From a secondary endosymbiont of Ctenarytaina eucalypti (lineage in GTDB: Bacteria; Pseudomonadota; Gammaproteobacteria; Enterobacterales; Enterobacteriaceae): a stretch of 64,000 nt of DNA. Both the position numbers and the translations under genes were made by a program. Within the stretch, counting starts at the first letter, position 1, and the number at the start of each line of letters is the position of its first letter. The stretch covers positions 496,001-560,000 of the forward strand of contig NC_018419.1 of NCBI RefSeq assembly GCF_000287335.1. Reading direction: 5' to 3'. The notes under the pieces were generated by a model. The model was not told the origin of the DNA, made no database searches, and saw nothing but the letters and a program-made list of their open reading frames with translations. This document shows, piece after piece, positions 12,121 through 22,589 of this stretch.

Positions 12121-13849
12121 CCGCAGCCCTCCGACAGCGGACGCTATCGACTCGGTGTGCAGATAATATACTTTCAGGGGAATCTTTCTTCTGTGCCTTT
12201 CAGCTACCACGCACTACGCGGTAATATTTACTTACCTGTTGTTGTATTGTTTTTCGATTAACAATCCTGACCTGCTAGCTGGCTGTGTTCTTTCACAGGT
12301 TTATCAGCGTCGATGCCCTACCTACAAGGGTGTGTGCATAAACGTATTATCACGAATCTCTTTTTCTACAACATTAGAGCTTCACTTTTGAAAAATTTTA
12401 ATAGATAATATCAGCATACACATTTCAGAGCACGCCGTAAAACCAAGTATTGTCTTATTGATAGCAGCAGGATTGCAGTTTTCATTGCAGTAGCATATGA
12501 AGCCCTTCAAGGGAGGGTCAAAAACTCAGAGTATGGAGCAAGAGCCATTTTGTCGCGTAGGGCACGATACATGCGAGTCTCTATGCTCATCAATTTTAAG
12601 AAAAAAATGAACGCCCCTCTCATTCCACAGACGCAAGAGGCACAGTTTTGACCCTATCGTACCATGCATGCAACCATGCTGGTATAAATGCGCATTTAAT
12701 CAACAGTCAAATTCACGTAAAAACCTCCTCTTTCATAACTAGCTAAAAAAGTCATTTTCTAGTTCAACATACCCCAATGAGTCATCTTAATTTACATGTT
12801 CATAACGCTGCAGGGAGGAAAGGCAATGTTAAGCACTAAATCGCTTAACTACTGGTTTTACTAAATATTATTTGCATTGCGCGTTTACAATAACGCTACT
12901 AACGGTTCACGTGTCACGTGCCCTCTTGTTCGATAAAATCGCAGACCTGAATCTTTAACAGTGTTCTCGATCACTTTTTAGACATGAGCACATCAATAAC
13001 CTGTCTGGTATTTAATCATACGCAGTTTGTTGTTCCCTAAAACAATGTAGCGCAGATATGATGACCTCCTGACTTTGAATCCATAGTGGTTCCGAATCTG
13101 AAAAACATCGGCAGTACGGTATTTCAGGATTCGAATAGTGGCAATAGTCTTAATATCAATTTTTTTGATCCCCTTCCGACTTACCTAGAAGATAAGGAAG
13201 ATAGTGCGCAGCATTCTCTATAGAGAAAAATGATCATTTAGCGGAGCCTATAAAAACGGTAGAAGGACTTTTTCGATAAAAGTACTGTAGAACATTTTTT
13301 ATCAATCAGCATGACATAACCAGCCCTTTTTGTCATGAATTCTCCGGCAAATGCAACTACACAACCACCATCGCGATCTATTTAGGTGTGCACTAACTAA
13401 TATCCGCTCTTGCGCAGGATGTGTAAAATCCGCTAGCCGCTGAAACATACAATGTTTAGTTAATGATACATATGGCCATAGATCACCATGATCAAATTTA
13501 AGTCATGATTGACAGCAAAAAAGCTTGATAGCGCGAATAAAAGCTAAAGAAGCTTCACTCACAGGATATAGCTGTAACGTTAAATACATTTGATCTCATG
13601 TGCGTTTAGATCGGATAACGCTAGCACCACAGACCAAGCAAAGATAGTGTAATCTTTACTATAGCGTGCTCTTAAGGTCGTCTCTTATCATCAGTAATGA
13701 TGACTCACTACCGCAATAACCGCTAGCAGTATTTACAATAATAACATGCATCATGAAAAGTAGTCAGCATCCTCATGCTTGGCATCTTTTCACTTTCATA
13801 GGCAGCATATCTTAGGGCTAAAGGCTGCACGCAAGTACTATTCTAGTAG
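12121..13849. other. Gene-free spacer between the guaC fossil and secA
   Basis: About 1.7 kb with no supportable gene. The only structure noted is a near-perfect 12-base inverted repeat spanning 12514-12655, listed separately. The junction of an inversion relative to the E. coli order must lie somewhere between the guaC fossil and secA. Confidence 0.5.
12514..12655. repeat. Inverted repeat pair, about 142 bases end to end
   Basis: AGGGTCAAAAACT at 12514-12526 and AGTTTTGACCCT at 12644-12655 are reverse complements apart from one extra A in the left arm. The inside shows no further symmetry and no gene. The geometry is like a tiny terminal-inverted-repeat element or a chance palindrome. I found no second copy in the window by eye. 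Confidence 0.3.
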
Positions 13850-14160
13850 TGTTCTATTTCCATCAAACAGCCAACGATTAATCTTCATCTTCCAAGCAGA
13901 CGAATGCGTACAGTAAAATATAACTTCGCCTCCCTTTGATGGCAGAGCGTGTACGTAAAGCGCATAACCGCCTAGCATTTGGCTTGGCTTGCTACCTGCT
14001 GATGAATTGCGCACGGTGTATTTATAGGGCGTCTTTTGAGATATAATAGCTGCAGTAGCTGGCTGAAATGTATGAGCATATAGCTCCTACTAAGAGCGGA
14101 AGAGGGTGCTTCTTCTTTCCAAAAGAAAGAAATAAAATACCCAATACACCCCGGAAGCTT
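13850..14160 (-). pseudogene. Possible mutT fossil behind secA
   Basis: In enterobacteria mutT (8-oxo-dGTP hydrolase) follows secA directly. Here the minus strand after the secA stop offers an ATG with GVLGIL, resembling the IAVGII start of MutT. About 200 bases further on, YILLYAFVCLEDE resembles the HITLWFWLVE segment. The pieces are short and in different frames, and the diagnostic Nudix box is not readable. Position argues for mutT; sequence alone is weak. Confidence 0.3.
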
Positions 14161-14170
14161 GGCATTAAGC

Positions 14171-16882
14171 TTACTGTAATTTTCCATGGCAGTGCTTAAA
14201 TTTTTTCCCAAAACCGCATGGGCAGGGATCGTTTCGCTTAACTTTACGGCTGACTTGTACCGCAGAGGCGCTCTCTTTGGGAGAGTTTACTTCCCTCTTC
14301 CGATGATGCTCGAGATACTGTCTACCTAGAAGTACGAGCTCTTCACGGTTTTTCGGGTCGATGGCCTCTAAGTCTCCCAATATGCGCTTCTGCATCTTAC
14401 TGAGCGTGCTTATCACTTCATATTTTAGCGAGTCCAGCATGATTGCAAACATCATGAAGGACTCGCGCTTGTATTCCTGCTTAGGATCTTTTTGCGCATA
14501 GCCACGCAAATGGATCCCCTGACGCAAATAATCCATCGCCGACAAATGCTCTTTCCACAGGGAATCTAGTGTTTGCAGCATAACACTTTTCTCGACTTTA
14601 CGCATCATATCGCTACCGATCATCTCTTCCTTCCGCTCATATTGCAGCAGTATCTGCTCCAGTAAGCTATCACGCAGTGTCTCTTCCTGCAGGCTTGGAT
14701 CGTCATCTAAAAATTGCGCAAGAGATGTATGTAGATCAAAGACATCCTGCAAGCGCTTCTCTAGCCCCGGTAAATCCCAAAGATCTTCTAGTGATTCAGG
14801 TGGAATATGCCTATCAAAGATCGTCTTCAGTACATCTGCGCGGATCCGCTTTATAATCTCACTAATATCCTCAAGATCGAGTAGCTCGTTGCGCTGTATA
14901 TAAATCGCGCATCGCTGATCATTGGCGACGTCGTCGTATTCCAACAGCTGCTTACGAATATCAAAGTTGCGGTTTTCCACCTTACGCTGGGCATTAGCAA
15001 TCGCCTTTGTGACCCAAGGGTGCTCGATAGCTTCACCTGGCTTCATACCCAGTTTACGCATCATACCAGAAATGCGCTCTGACGCGAAAATGCGCATCAA
15101 AGCATCTTCCATAGATAGGTAGAACCGGGATGAACCGGCGTCGCCCTGACGACCGGAGCGACCGCGAAGCTGATTGTCGATACGACGTGATTCATGACGC
15201 TCGGTGCCAATAATATGCAAGCCGCCAGCCGCTAACACTAGCTCATGGCGCAATTTCCAGGCATTCTTAATGGCGGCCTTCTTCCTCTCATCCGCTGCTG
15301 CTCCAAGCGATACGATTTCAGCCTGCCAACTGCCGCCTAACACGATGTCGGTACCTCGTCCAGCCATGTTGGTGGCGATGGTCACTGCCCCGGGTTGGCC
15401 CGCCTGCGCGACAATCTCTGCCTCCATGGCGTGAAATTTAGCATTAAGTACTTTATGGGTAATACCAGCTTTTTCTAGCTCGTTAGAGACGAGCTCTGAT
15501 TTTTCAATAGAGATTGTGCCTACTAAAACCGGCTGGCTGCGTTTTTTGCAGGATTTAATATCCTCAATAATAGCATTGATTTTTTCTTTTTCCGTCATAT
15601 AGATAAGATCGGCAAAATCATTACGGATCATTGGACGGTTAGGAGGTATCACGACAGTCTCGAGTTCATAGATCGTGCTGAACTCAAATGCTTCTGTATC
15701 AGCAGTACCAGTCATACCGGCTAGCTTCTGATATAAACGAAAATAGTTCTGAAAAGTTATGGAACCCAGCGTCTGGTTTTCATTCTGGATTGTCACGTTT
15801 TCCTTGGCCTCCACCGCCTGGTGCAATCCATCAGACCAGCGGCGAGCAGGCATGGTGCGACCTGTATGTTCGTCGACAATAATGACTTCACCATCTTTAA
15901 CGATATAGTCCACATCACGGATAAATAGCACGTGAGCGCGTAGAGCTGCGGTCAAATGATGTATGAGCATAATATTAGTCGGCGAGTAAAGTGATTCTCC
16001 TTGTTTCAGAATCTTGGCTTGCACCAGTAGCTCTTCAAGCAGCACAAGCCCTCGTTCGGTCAGGTTAACCTGACGTGACTTCTCATCCACCGAGAAGTGG
16101 CCTTCGCCCTTGAAGCTCTCAGAGTCTTCTTTATCCTGCTGCATTAAATGTGGTATGAGTGTATCTACGCGGCGATAAAGATCAGAGCTGTCTTCAGCCT
16201 GCCCGGAAATAATGAGAGGAGTGCGGGCTTCATCAATCAGTATAGAGTCCACCTCATCTACTAGAGCGTAATGCAACGTTCGCTGCACTCGCTCTGTCGG
16301 GATAAATGTCATATTGTCGCGTAAATAGTCAAAACCGTACTCGTTGTTAGTTCCGTAAGTTATATCAGCGGCGTAAGCAGCACGCTTGGCCGGCGCGGGC
16401 ATCCCGGTGAGGTTTATGCCTACACTCAATCCCAGAAACTCAAATAGTGGACGATTATTTTCCGCATCGCGCTGCGCTAAATAATCGTTCACCGTCACCA
16501 CATGCACGCCTCTGCTACTTAACGCGTTCAGGTACGCTGGAAGCGTGGCGGTGAGGGTTTTCCCTTCACCGGTTCGCATCTCAGCGATGCAGCGATCGTT
16601 AAGCACAATACCCCCGATTAACTGCACATCAAAATGGCGCATACCAAAAACACGCTTACTGGCCTCCCGCACCACAGCAAACGCTTCCGGTAGCAGGCTA
16701 TTGATGCTCTCCCCTTGCGCAATACGTGCCCGGAATTCGACGGTTTTCCCCGCGAGCTGCTCGTTGCTCAATAACTCCATTACCTGCTCTAACTTATTGA
16801 TAACGTCTACCTCCCTGATCATACGGCGCAGAGTACGATCATTACGGTTGCCAAAAATTTTGGTAAGTAATTTAGCTAGCAT
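14171..16882 (-). CDS. secA: Preprotein translocase ATPase SecA
   Basis: Drives post-translational export of proteins through SecYEG. 903 residues, E. coli 901. The Walker A MRTGEGKT is at 102-109 and the DEAD-type DEVD at 209-212. The preprotein-crosslinking, helical scaffold and second RecA-like domains ([29 protein letters not shown]) are all present. The C-terminal SecB/lipid-binding zinc motif is intact (Cys887, Cys889, Cys898, His899). In enterobacteria SecA translation is tuned by the upstream secM leader; here secM is decayed, so that feedback is probably lost. Reading frame undamaged. Confidence 0.98.
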   Translation of the reverse strand: MLAKLLTKIFGNRNDRTLRRMIREVDVINKLEQVMELLSNEQLAGKTVEFRARIAQGESINSLLPEAFAVVREASKRVFGMRHFDVQLIGGIVLNDRCIAEMRTGEGKTLTATLPAYLNALSSRGVHVVTVNDYLAQRDAENNRPLFEFLGLSVGINLTGMPAPAKRAAYAADITYGTNNEYGFDYLRDNMTFIPTERVQRTLHYALVDEVDSILIDEARTPLIISGQAEDSSDLYRRVDTLIPHLMQQDKEDSESFKGEGHFSVDEKSRQVNLTERGLVLLEELLVQAKILKQGESLYSPTNIMLIHHLTAALRAHVLFIRDVDYIVKDGEVIIVDEHTGRTMPARRWSDGLHQAVEAKENVTIQNENQTLGSITFQNYFRLYQKLAGMTGTADTEAFEFSTIYELETVVIPPNRPMIRNDFADLIYMTEKEKINAIIEDIKSCKKRSQPVLVGTISIEKSELVSNELEKAGITHKVLNAKFHAMEAEIVAQAGQPGAVTIATNMAGRGTDIVLGGSWQAEIVSLGAAADERKKAAIKNAWKLRHELVLAAGGLHIIGTERHESRRIDNQLRGRSGRQGDAGSSRFYLSMEDALMRIFASERISGMMRKLGMKPGEAIEHPWVTKAIANAQRKVENRNFDIRKQLLEYDDVANDQRCAIYIQRNELLDLEDISEIIKRIRADVLKTIFDRHIPPESLEDLWDLPGLEKRLQDVFDLHTSLAQFLDDDPSLQEETLRDSLLEQILLQYERKEEMIGSDMMRKVEKSVMLQTLDSLWKEHLSAMDYLRQGIHLRGYAQKDPKQEYKRESFMMFAIMLDSLKYEVISTLSKMQKRILGDLEAIDPKNREELVLLGRQYLEHHRKREVNSPKESASAVQVSRKVKRNDPCPCGFGKKFKHCHGKLQ

Positions 16883-16898
16883 AGGCAGTCAAATTTCA

Positions 16899-17462
16899 TC
16901 ACGGCTTAGTCCATCGGATGTCCAAAGCTAGTGCTTGGGATAGTGAGGGCTTGTAGGGGGTGTGCAGATGCGGAATGGAAGTGGGCCTCATACCTGCTGT
17001 CATGACGCCAGATGTATTCCGTGTCAGTAGTTGAAAAAAAGCGCGGCCACTAGAGGTTTGACGTAATCTCAGCACTAGAATTAGTTGCCTTGCTTCATCA
17101 GAAGAGAATAGCCTAAAGGAAAAGAACAAACCTGGACACTTCAGGGCAAGAAGGCACTCACCTGCGATCCTTTTTTGACCGGAAAGAGTGAGCGCGACCG
17201 TGCCTATGGCGCGTTGGTGATAAGTTTCAACAGCTTCAAAAAAACGATGCAAGAGATCCTTTAGCTTTGCTAGTAGTTGCCTGACACCGGCCTGGAAACG
17301 GATGTTTCGTCTGCGCCACGCGTAGACGCTAACCTTTCTTTGCATCTTATGAGCGTCGCCCGAAAATAAAGACTGGAACCAGTTAGTGGGGAGAGCACTA
17401 AATAGTGGGTGAAGAAAGCAATAACATCTCCCAAATTTCCGCCAACTATTTAAAATGCCCAT
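16899..17462 (-). pseudogene. secM: Decayed secM (SecA translation monitor)
   Basis: SecM is a secreted arrest peptide whose stalling exposes the secA ribosome binding site. The frame is open for 187 codons and begins MGILNSWRKFGRCYCFLHP, matching the SecM N-terminus (MSGILTRWRQFG). TYHQRAIGTVALTLS matches the mid-protein WHQHAIRTVIRHLS. The arrest motif (F-x4-WI-x4-GIRAGP in E. coli) is not intact. The corresponding place, about 16970-17015, reads NTSGVMTAGMRPTS, with bases missing and the TCTGG and GCCC cores displaced between frames. The frame then runs 60 or so bases past the usual end, to 16 bases before secA. Could still make a peptide, but not a working arrest sequence. Confidence 0.65.
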
Positions 17463-17494
17463 TCCCTAATAATGTTTTCCGCCGGAGTATTGGT

Positions 17495-18043
17495 ATGCGC
17501 GATAGTCGCCCACATCTTATCGATAGCCTATTTAGCAACCCTATCGAAACGAGTCAAGAGTCTCTCTCAAAAATTCAGCACCAAGCCATCGCACTGGTGC
17601 AACTGAATCACGCAGTCAATATGCTACTTCCAGAAATACTGCGACCCTGGTGCCGTGTTGCCAACTTTCGCCAGGGACTGATGGTGCTAGAAACCGCTAA
17701 TGCCAGCTGGCAAATGCGGTTGCGATATGAAGAAGCGAAGTTATTATCTACTGTCAGGATCCAGATTCTACCATCATTATCGTCTATCGACATCAGGATT
17801 AACCCTGTTTTAGCAAAAAAACAGGCATTGCATACGCAAGACGACGATAGTGACCGGCACTGTCTCTGTCTGCTCGGAGGACAGTCCCGACATCTGAGTT
17901 TGCGAAGTGCTGCATCGATTCGTCATGTGGCGGCCCAAAGCGAAGGGAAATTAAAGAACGTACTAGAACGTTTGGCAAAACTGGCTGAGGATAGTCCTGA
18001 ACATATGCCATCTCCGAAAATCGAGGCCTCACCAGACTTATGA
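17495..18043 (+). CDS. dciA: DciA family protein (DUF721), replicative helicase loader candidate
   Basis: The conserved core ILRPWCRVANFRQGLMVLE followed by ANASWQMRLRYEEAKLL and ILPSLSSIDIRINP is the DUF721/DciA domain (about residues 20-115). Non-E. coli Enterobacterales carry such a gene between lpxC and secM on the opposite strand, as here. The start is the ATG at 17495, preceded by CGGAG with eight-base spacing, giving 182 residues. A longer frame from 17405 runs back over the secM start and is unlikely to be used. DciA proteins load or remodel the DnaB helicase in bacteria lacking DnaC; the role in this lineage is inferred. The C-terminal tail (after about residue 118) is low in conservation and charged. 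Confidence 0.85.
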   Translation: MRDSRPHLIDSLFSNPIETSQESLSKIQHQAIALVQLNHAVNMLLPEILRPWCRVANFRQGLMVLETANASWQMRLRYEEAKLLSTVRIQILPSLSSIDIRINPVLAKKQALHTQDDDSDRHCLCLLGGQSRHLSLRSAASIRHVAAQSEGKLKNVLERLAKLAEDSPEHMPSPKIEASPDL

Positions 18044-19065
18044 CATCAATATCATTGATCAGAAAAGAGTGTGACATATTTATTCTGCGGATTAATCGAT
18101 CTTCTTACGTCACCTAACATCTGGAGTCGTTATCTCCCAGGGGGGCTGTTTTACGGGGCAGGGACAGCGTTCAACATTTTTCAGCGCGTCATTTGGTGAA
18201 GCTATTGAACTATTAGCGGCGAAATTGCCCCTATTGCCATATCACCCTCTATCATTTGATTTAGCGGTGCTCTTAAGATAAAAGAGGCCTCTTACCGCCA
18301 GTGAGTAAGACTGGTCATACTGTGGCTATTTCTAGGTATGCTTACTGCTTCGCAATGCCTGATTTTCAACAAAAAGAGCGCCTCCATACACACGGTTACT
18401 TGCATAAAATAGAAAGGTGACTAAGAGTTTTCAGCTTCAGCGAACGCTTACCTGATTTTTCCGATCAGCATATTTTATCAAGTTTGTGTTGCACTGGTAA
18501 CTCAAGACGATGCTGCATGTAAAAAGCCACATGTCATACCTCGCGCTGTTCGTTTCTAGATAGCGCTGACGCGCTATGCTGCGCTTTTGAACATCATGCT
18601 GCCTGCGTTTCCTGGCTCTTTCACTAAACACTGTTCAGCGGATACTATGAATAACTCAACGGTTTATTGAAGCGACTTGAAGGCTTCCTGCTGATTTACT
18701 TATCTGCACACTGATGGTCGATTTATCTGAATTTGTCAGTGATTCTTCAAGCAGCACGGTGGTACATGTTTTTCTCATCTAAATAACCAGCAGAAGCACA
18801 TATTGATTTTTTGAGATTATTTTCTTATTTTACAGTCTTATGCTCAATGAGCACGCTAATCACTTGAGGATATTTTTTATAAAAGAAATTATTTTGACAT
18901 TAATGCAGGGAGTCTGTGCCAATGCTTACCTGGAATTGCGCCTTATTCAATAAAGACTCGGACGGAATTTATCAAAGTAATAACAGATATACCTTCTTAG
19001 CATCAGTCAGCGGTCCGGCTGCATGTTAGGGGCGCTGTGACCTGCCGCCGAACGCTCTCATGCCA
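18044..19065. other. Gene-free spacer between dciA and lpxC
   Basis: About 1.0 kb. Relatives have only a short intergenic region here, so this is either an insertion now decayed or expanded spacer. I recognise no gene, repeat or mobile-element end. A 64-codon minus frame (18437-18631) has no similarity I can name. Confidence 0.5.
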
Positions 19066-19977
19066 TCAAGAGCAGGAGGGCGCCTTGAACGTAAGAGGTA
19101 GTTCCGCATCGTCCTCAAAAGTCACAAACTCCCAAGCCTCCTGACGCGCTAGCACCGTCTGCAATAATTTATTGTTCATCGCATGCCCAGATTTGAAAGC
19201 GGTAAAGGCACCTATAATGTTATGGCCGCACATGAAGAGGTCACCGATAGCATCAAGCATTTTGTGACGAACAAACTCATCCTCAAAACGCAGGCCGTCT
19301 TCGTTTAGCACCCGGTAGTCATCGACCACGATAGCGCAATCGAAGCTGCCACCTAGGGCAAGCCCGTGAGATTGAAGGTACTCGATATCGCGCATGAACC
19401 CAAAAGTGCGCGCGCGGCTTATCTGTCGCACAAACGACTCAGCAGAGAAGTTCAGAAAATAACGTTGTGAGCTGGTAGAAATTGCAGGATGTTTGAAGTC
19501 GATGGTAAAATCAAGCGTAAATCCGTTATACGGAGCTAGTTCGGCCCATTTATCCCCAGCCTCAACGCGCACCATATGTTTGAGACGCAAAAATTTTTTA
19601 GCGCTATTCAACTCCTCAATGCCCGCATCTAACAGTAGGTAAACAAATGGGCTAGCGCTACCGTCCATGATTGGGATTTCAGGCGCATCTACTTCCACGA
19701 AAATATTGTCGATACCCAACCCCGCCATCGCGGCGTTCAGGTGCTCGACAGTAGAAATCTGTATATCATGCTCGTTTACTAAACAAGTACATAGCACAGT
19801 GTCGAGCACAGAACAGGCGTCGGCAGGAAAATCTACTGGCGGATTTAAATCAATTCGACGATAGATGATCCCGGTGTTTTCCGGCGCAGGGCGTAGTGTC
19901 ATCGCGACCTTTTCCCCAGTATGTAACCCTACACCATTGGCCTGCACGATACGTTTTAATGTCCGCTGTTTGAACAT
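19066..19977 (-). CDS. lpxC: UDP-3-O-acyl-N-acetylglucosamine deacetylase
   Basis: Zinc enzyme for the first committed step of lipid A synthesis. The start is the ATG at 19977 ([12 protein letters not shown]), with GAGAG about seven bases upstream, giving 303 residues (E. coli 305). An upstream in-frame start at 19992 would add five residues not found in the family. The zinc ligands are intact: His79 in STVEHLNA and the His/Asp pair in [12 protein letters not shown]. The general-acid histidine is in FKSGHAMNN. The C-terminus KAPSCS is slightly shorter than usual. Retention implies the symbiont still makes lipid A and therefore an outer membrane with some lipopolysaccharide. Confidence 0.97.
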   Translation of the reverse strand: MFKQRTLKRIVQANGVGLHTGEKVAMTLRPAPENTGIIYRRIDLNPPVDFPADACSVLDTVLCTCLVNEHDIQISTVEHLNAAMAGLGIDNIFVEVDAPEIPIMDGSASPFVYLLLDAGIEELNSAKKFLRLKHMVRVEAGDKWAELAPYNGFTLDFTIDFKHPAISTSSQRYFLNFSAESFVRQISRARTFGFMRDIEYLQSHGLALGGSFDCAIVVDDYRVLNEDGLRFEDEFVRHKMLDAIGDLFMCGHNIIGAFTAFKSGHAMNNKLLQTVLARQEAWEFVTFEDDAELPLTFKAPSCS

Positions 19978-20084
19978 CTGTTTCTCTCGCAATGTTTAAC
20001 TATGCCGCTTGCTATGCGCAGTATTAGAGTATCGTTGACGGGTTACTCTAGCACAAAGAGTAGTATTCCCCAAAGAGGCACTGT

Positions 20085-21245
20085 TTAATCCGATTGCTTC
20101 CGTAAAAAAGCCGGAATATCCAAATAATCTGGTTCCTGTCGCCCCTGAGCGTTTTGCTCATTAGCTACCTTGACTGCTGTGTTCTGCTCCCCAGTGAGCG
20201 AAAAAAGGCCTTCGGAGTGATCTCGATAGCGGCTATTAATAAGCACCTGGCTATTTTGCTTTCTAGTGATCACATTACTCTCGGGGTGATGATTTATTCC
20301 GATCCCGGTCGCCACCACAGTAACGCGTAGCTCATCGTTCATCTCAGGATCCAGGGAGGTACCAATGACTACAGTGGCGTCATCAGAGGCGAAAGCTCGG
20401 ATGCTGTTACCTACGGTTTCAAATTCATCCAAACGTAGGTCGAAGCCGGCAGTAATATTGACCAGCACCCCTCGTGCGCCAGACAGATCGATATCTTCCA
20501 GCAGCGGGCTAGAAATCGCCATTTCTGCTGCTTCTTTTGCGCGAGCCTCGCCGTATGCAATACCGGAACCCATCATGGCGTCACCCATCTCCGACATCAC
20601 CGTGCGCACGTCAGCAAAATCGACGTTCATCAGGCCAGGACGGGTGATCAGCTCAGCGATACCCTGTACCGCGCCTTTCAGTATGTCATTGGCGGCGCTG
20701 AATGCATCCAGAAGAGAAATGCCTCGGCCTAAGACTTTTAGTAGCTTATCATTGGGAATAGTGATCAGCGAGTCGACATATTTAGAGAGCTCAGCAATAC
20801 CTTGTTCAGCAAATGCCATGCGTTTTTTTCCTTCAAAGTTGAATGGCTTGGTAACTACGGCGACAGTTAAGATACCAAGATCCCTGGCGACTTCCGCGAC
20901 AACCGGCGCAGAGCCCGTCCCAGTCCCCCCCCCCATCCCTGCGGCGACAAACACCATATCAGCGCCCTCAAGCGCAGCTCGGAGCGCATCACGATCCTCC
21001 TCAGCGGCATGGCGACCTACTTCCGGATTGGCGCCAGCTCCCAGACCTTTGGTAATACCGCCACCGATCTGGATAGTTTGGCCTACCGTCGTCTTCCGCA
21101 ATGCCTGCGCATCGGTATTCACCGCGAAGAAGTCTACGCCTTCGATTCGCTCGTGTACCATATGTTCAACTGCGTTCCCACCACCGCCGCCGATGCCAAT
21201 GACTTTAATAACCGCATCGTTGGTTAATTCTATGGGTTCAAACAT
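20085..21245 (-). CDS. ftsZ: Cell division GTPase FtsZ
   Basis: Tubulin-like GTPase that forms the Z-ring. The start at the ATG 21245 gives MFEPIELTNDAVIKVIG with a GGAGAG site; a longer frame to 21299 is not supported by homology. 386 residues, E. coli 383. The GTP signature GGGTGTG is at 105-111, and the T7-loop segment LMNVDFADVRTVM, needed for GTP hydrolysis in the adjoining subunit, is intact. The C-terminal DYLDIPAFLRKQ peptide that binds FtsA and ZipA is preserved. It lies 72 bases behind ftsA. All features point to a functional protein, even though most septal partners are broken. Confidence 0.98.
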   Translation of the reverse strand: MFEPIELTNDAVIKVIGIGGGGGNAVEHMVHERIEGVDFFAVNTDAQALRKTTVGQTIQIGGGITKGLGAGANPEVGRHAAEEDRDALRAALEGADMVFVAAGMGGGTGTGSAPVVAEVARDLGILTVAVVTKPFNFEGKKRMAFAEQGIAELSKYVDSLITIPNDKLLKVLGRGISLLDAFSAANDILKGAVQGIAELITRPGLMNVDFADVRTVMSEMGDAMMGSGIAYGEARAKEAAEMAISSPLLEDIDLSGARGVLVNITAGFDLRLDEFETVGNSIRAFASDDATVVIGTSLDPEMNDELRVTVVATGIGINHHPESNVITRKQNSQVLINSRYRDHSEGLFSLTGEQNTAVKVANEQNAQGRQEPDYLDIPAFLRKQSD

Positions 21246-21317
21246 AATTTCTCTCCGTTTTTTACCTGTTGCTTCCGCATTGGTCTCTTGCAGGGACAAA
21301 TTGCGTCTTACAAATAA

Positions 21318-22577
21318 TTAAAATTCTTTTCGTAGCCAGACTCTGAACCGTTTAAACCATACACTGATAGCCATTCGTCTTTCTAAATCTACTGCGCTAC
21401 TTAAATGTGACTGTTGACCACCGTATACCAGCAACCCAGCAGCAGTTGAATAATAAGGCTCCTGCGCATCATCCGTTAGACCGGTGATATTACGAGGCCG
21501 GCCAATGCGCACCTGAGTATGGAAAACCCGCTTTGCGCAGGCTGCTAAACCGTCGATTTTCGCCGCGCCGCCGGTAAGCACAACACCGGCGGCTAAATAG
21601 TGCTTGACCCCCTGCGCCTTCAGCTGTGCCTGAAGCTGCAAGATTTCATCGTTGACTAAATTAAGCAGTTCGGTATAACGCAGCTCTATTACCTGCGCTA
21701 AGGTTTTGCGCTGGAAACTGCGTGGCCGCCTACCCCCAACGCTTGGCACTTCTACGCTCTCCTCCTTGCTAACTACTGATCCCAGGGTGCAACCATGGTA
21801 AACCTTGAGCTCTTCGGCGTTGGCAGGCGCCGTACCAAAAGCATAGGCAATGTCGTTAGTTACTACGTTGCCAGCATAGGGAATGACCTTAGTGTGCCGC
21901 AGCGCCCCCCCAGTATAGACCGCCATGTCCATAGTGCCATCGCCGATATCTACGACACACACGCCTAGATGACGTTCATCTTCTGTCAATACCGCATAGC
22001 TTGATGCTAGGCCAGCAAAAATTAGTTGATCAACTTTTAATCCGCAACATTCAACCACTTTAACAATGTTCTTTGCCATGTCATTATGACAAGTAATCAA
22101 ATGAACTTTGGCCTGCATTCGCACGCCGGAGAGCCCAATGGGGTTTTTTATTTCTTTTTGATAATCAATCGCATATTCCTGAGGAAGTACGTGTAGAATC
22201 CGATGCTCATTATGCACCTTTACCGACTTGGCCGTGCGAACAACATTCTCTACGTCTGCCTGTGTTACCTCTTCTTTAGCAATGAGCACCATCCCGACTT
22301 CGTTCTGGCAGCTAATGTGTTTTCCAGACAGGGCAAGATATACTGACGAGATCTGGCATTCCGCCATCAACTCCGCCTGATCAATAGCGCGCTGCACACA
22401 TTTGACTACCGCTGACAAATCATTAACCTCACCTTTTCCCATGCCGTGTGCAGGGCAACTGCCGACACCGAGGATATTCACCATACCATCTGGCAGCACC
22501 TCCCCTACTAGCGAGGCCACCTTGGCCGTGCCGATCTCTAGTCCTACTACCAACTTTCTGTCTGTCGCCTTGATCAT
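21318..22577 (-). CDS. ftsA: Cell division protein FtsA, actin-like membrane anchor of the Z-ring
   Basis: Binds the FtsZ C-terminal peptide and tethers the ring to the membrane. 419 residues, E. coli 420. The N-terminal phosphate-1 motif GLEIGTAKV and the adenosine loop VLTGGAAKI are intact. The C-terminal amphipathic membrane helix (VWFKRFRVWLRKEF) is intact. The phosphate-2 motif, normally DIGGGTMD, reads DIGDGTMD (Asp213, codon GAT at 21939-21941). That substitution puts an acid next to the nucleotide phosphates and may lower ATP binding. The ribosome binding site AGGAC is well placed. Upstream ftsQ is a fossil, so ftsA now follows 900 bases of non-coding DNA. Confidence 0.97.
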   Translation of the reverse strand: MIKATDRKLVVGLEIGTAKVASLVGEVLPDGMVNILGVGSCPAHGMGKGEVNDLSAVVKCVQRAIDQAELMAECQISSVYLALSGKHISCQNEVGMVLIAKEEVTQADVENVVRTAKSVKVHNEHRILHVLPQEYAIDYQKEIKNPIGLSGVRMQAKVHLITCHNDMAKNIVKVVECCGLKVDQLIFAGLASSYAVLTEDERHLGVCVVDIGDGTMDMAVYTGGALRHTKVIPYAGNVVTNDIAYAFGTAPANAEELKVYHGCTLGSVVSKEESVEVPSVGGRRPRSFQRKTLAQVIELRYTELLNLVNDEILQLQAQLKAQGVKHYLAAGVVLTGGAAKIDGLAACAKRVFHTQVRIGRPRNITGLTDDAQEPYYSTAAGLLVYGGQQSHLSSAVDLERRMAISVWFKRFRVWLRKEF

Positions 22578-22589
22578 TATTGTCCTGCC

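Noticed and set aside
20040-20084. Terminator behind ftsZ (TACTCT/AGAGTA stem)
   Set aside because: Short six-base stem with no following T-run in the minus-strand direction.
20365-21321. A 318-codon open frame on the plus strand opposite ftsZ
   Set aside because: It is the antisense shadow of a well-conserved ftsZ, rich in Ser/Pro/Ala as expected for a reverse frame, with no domain of its own.
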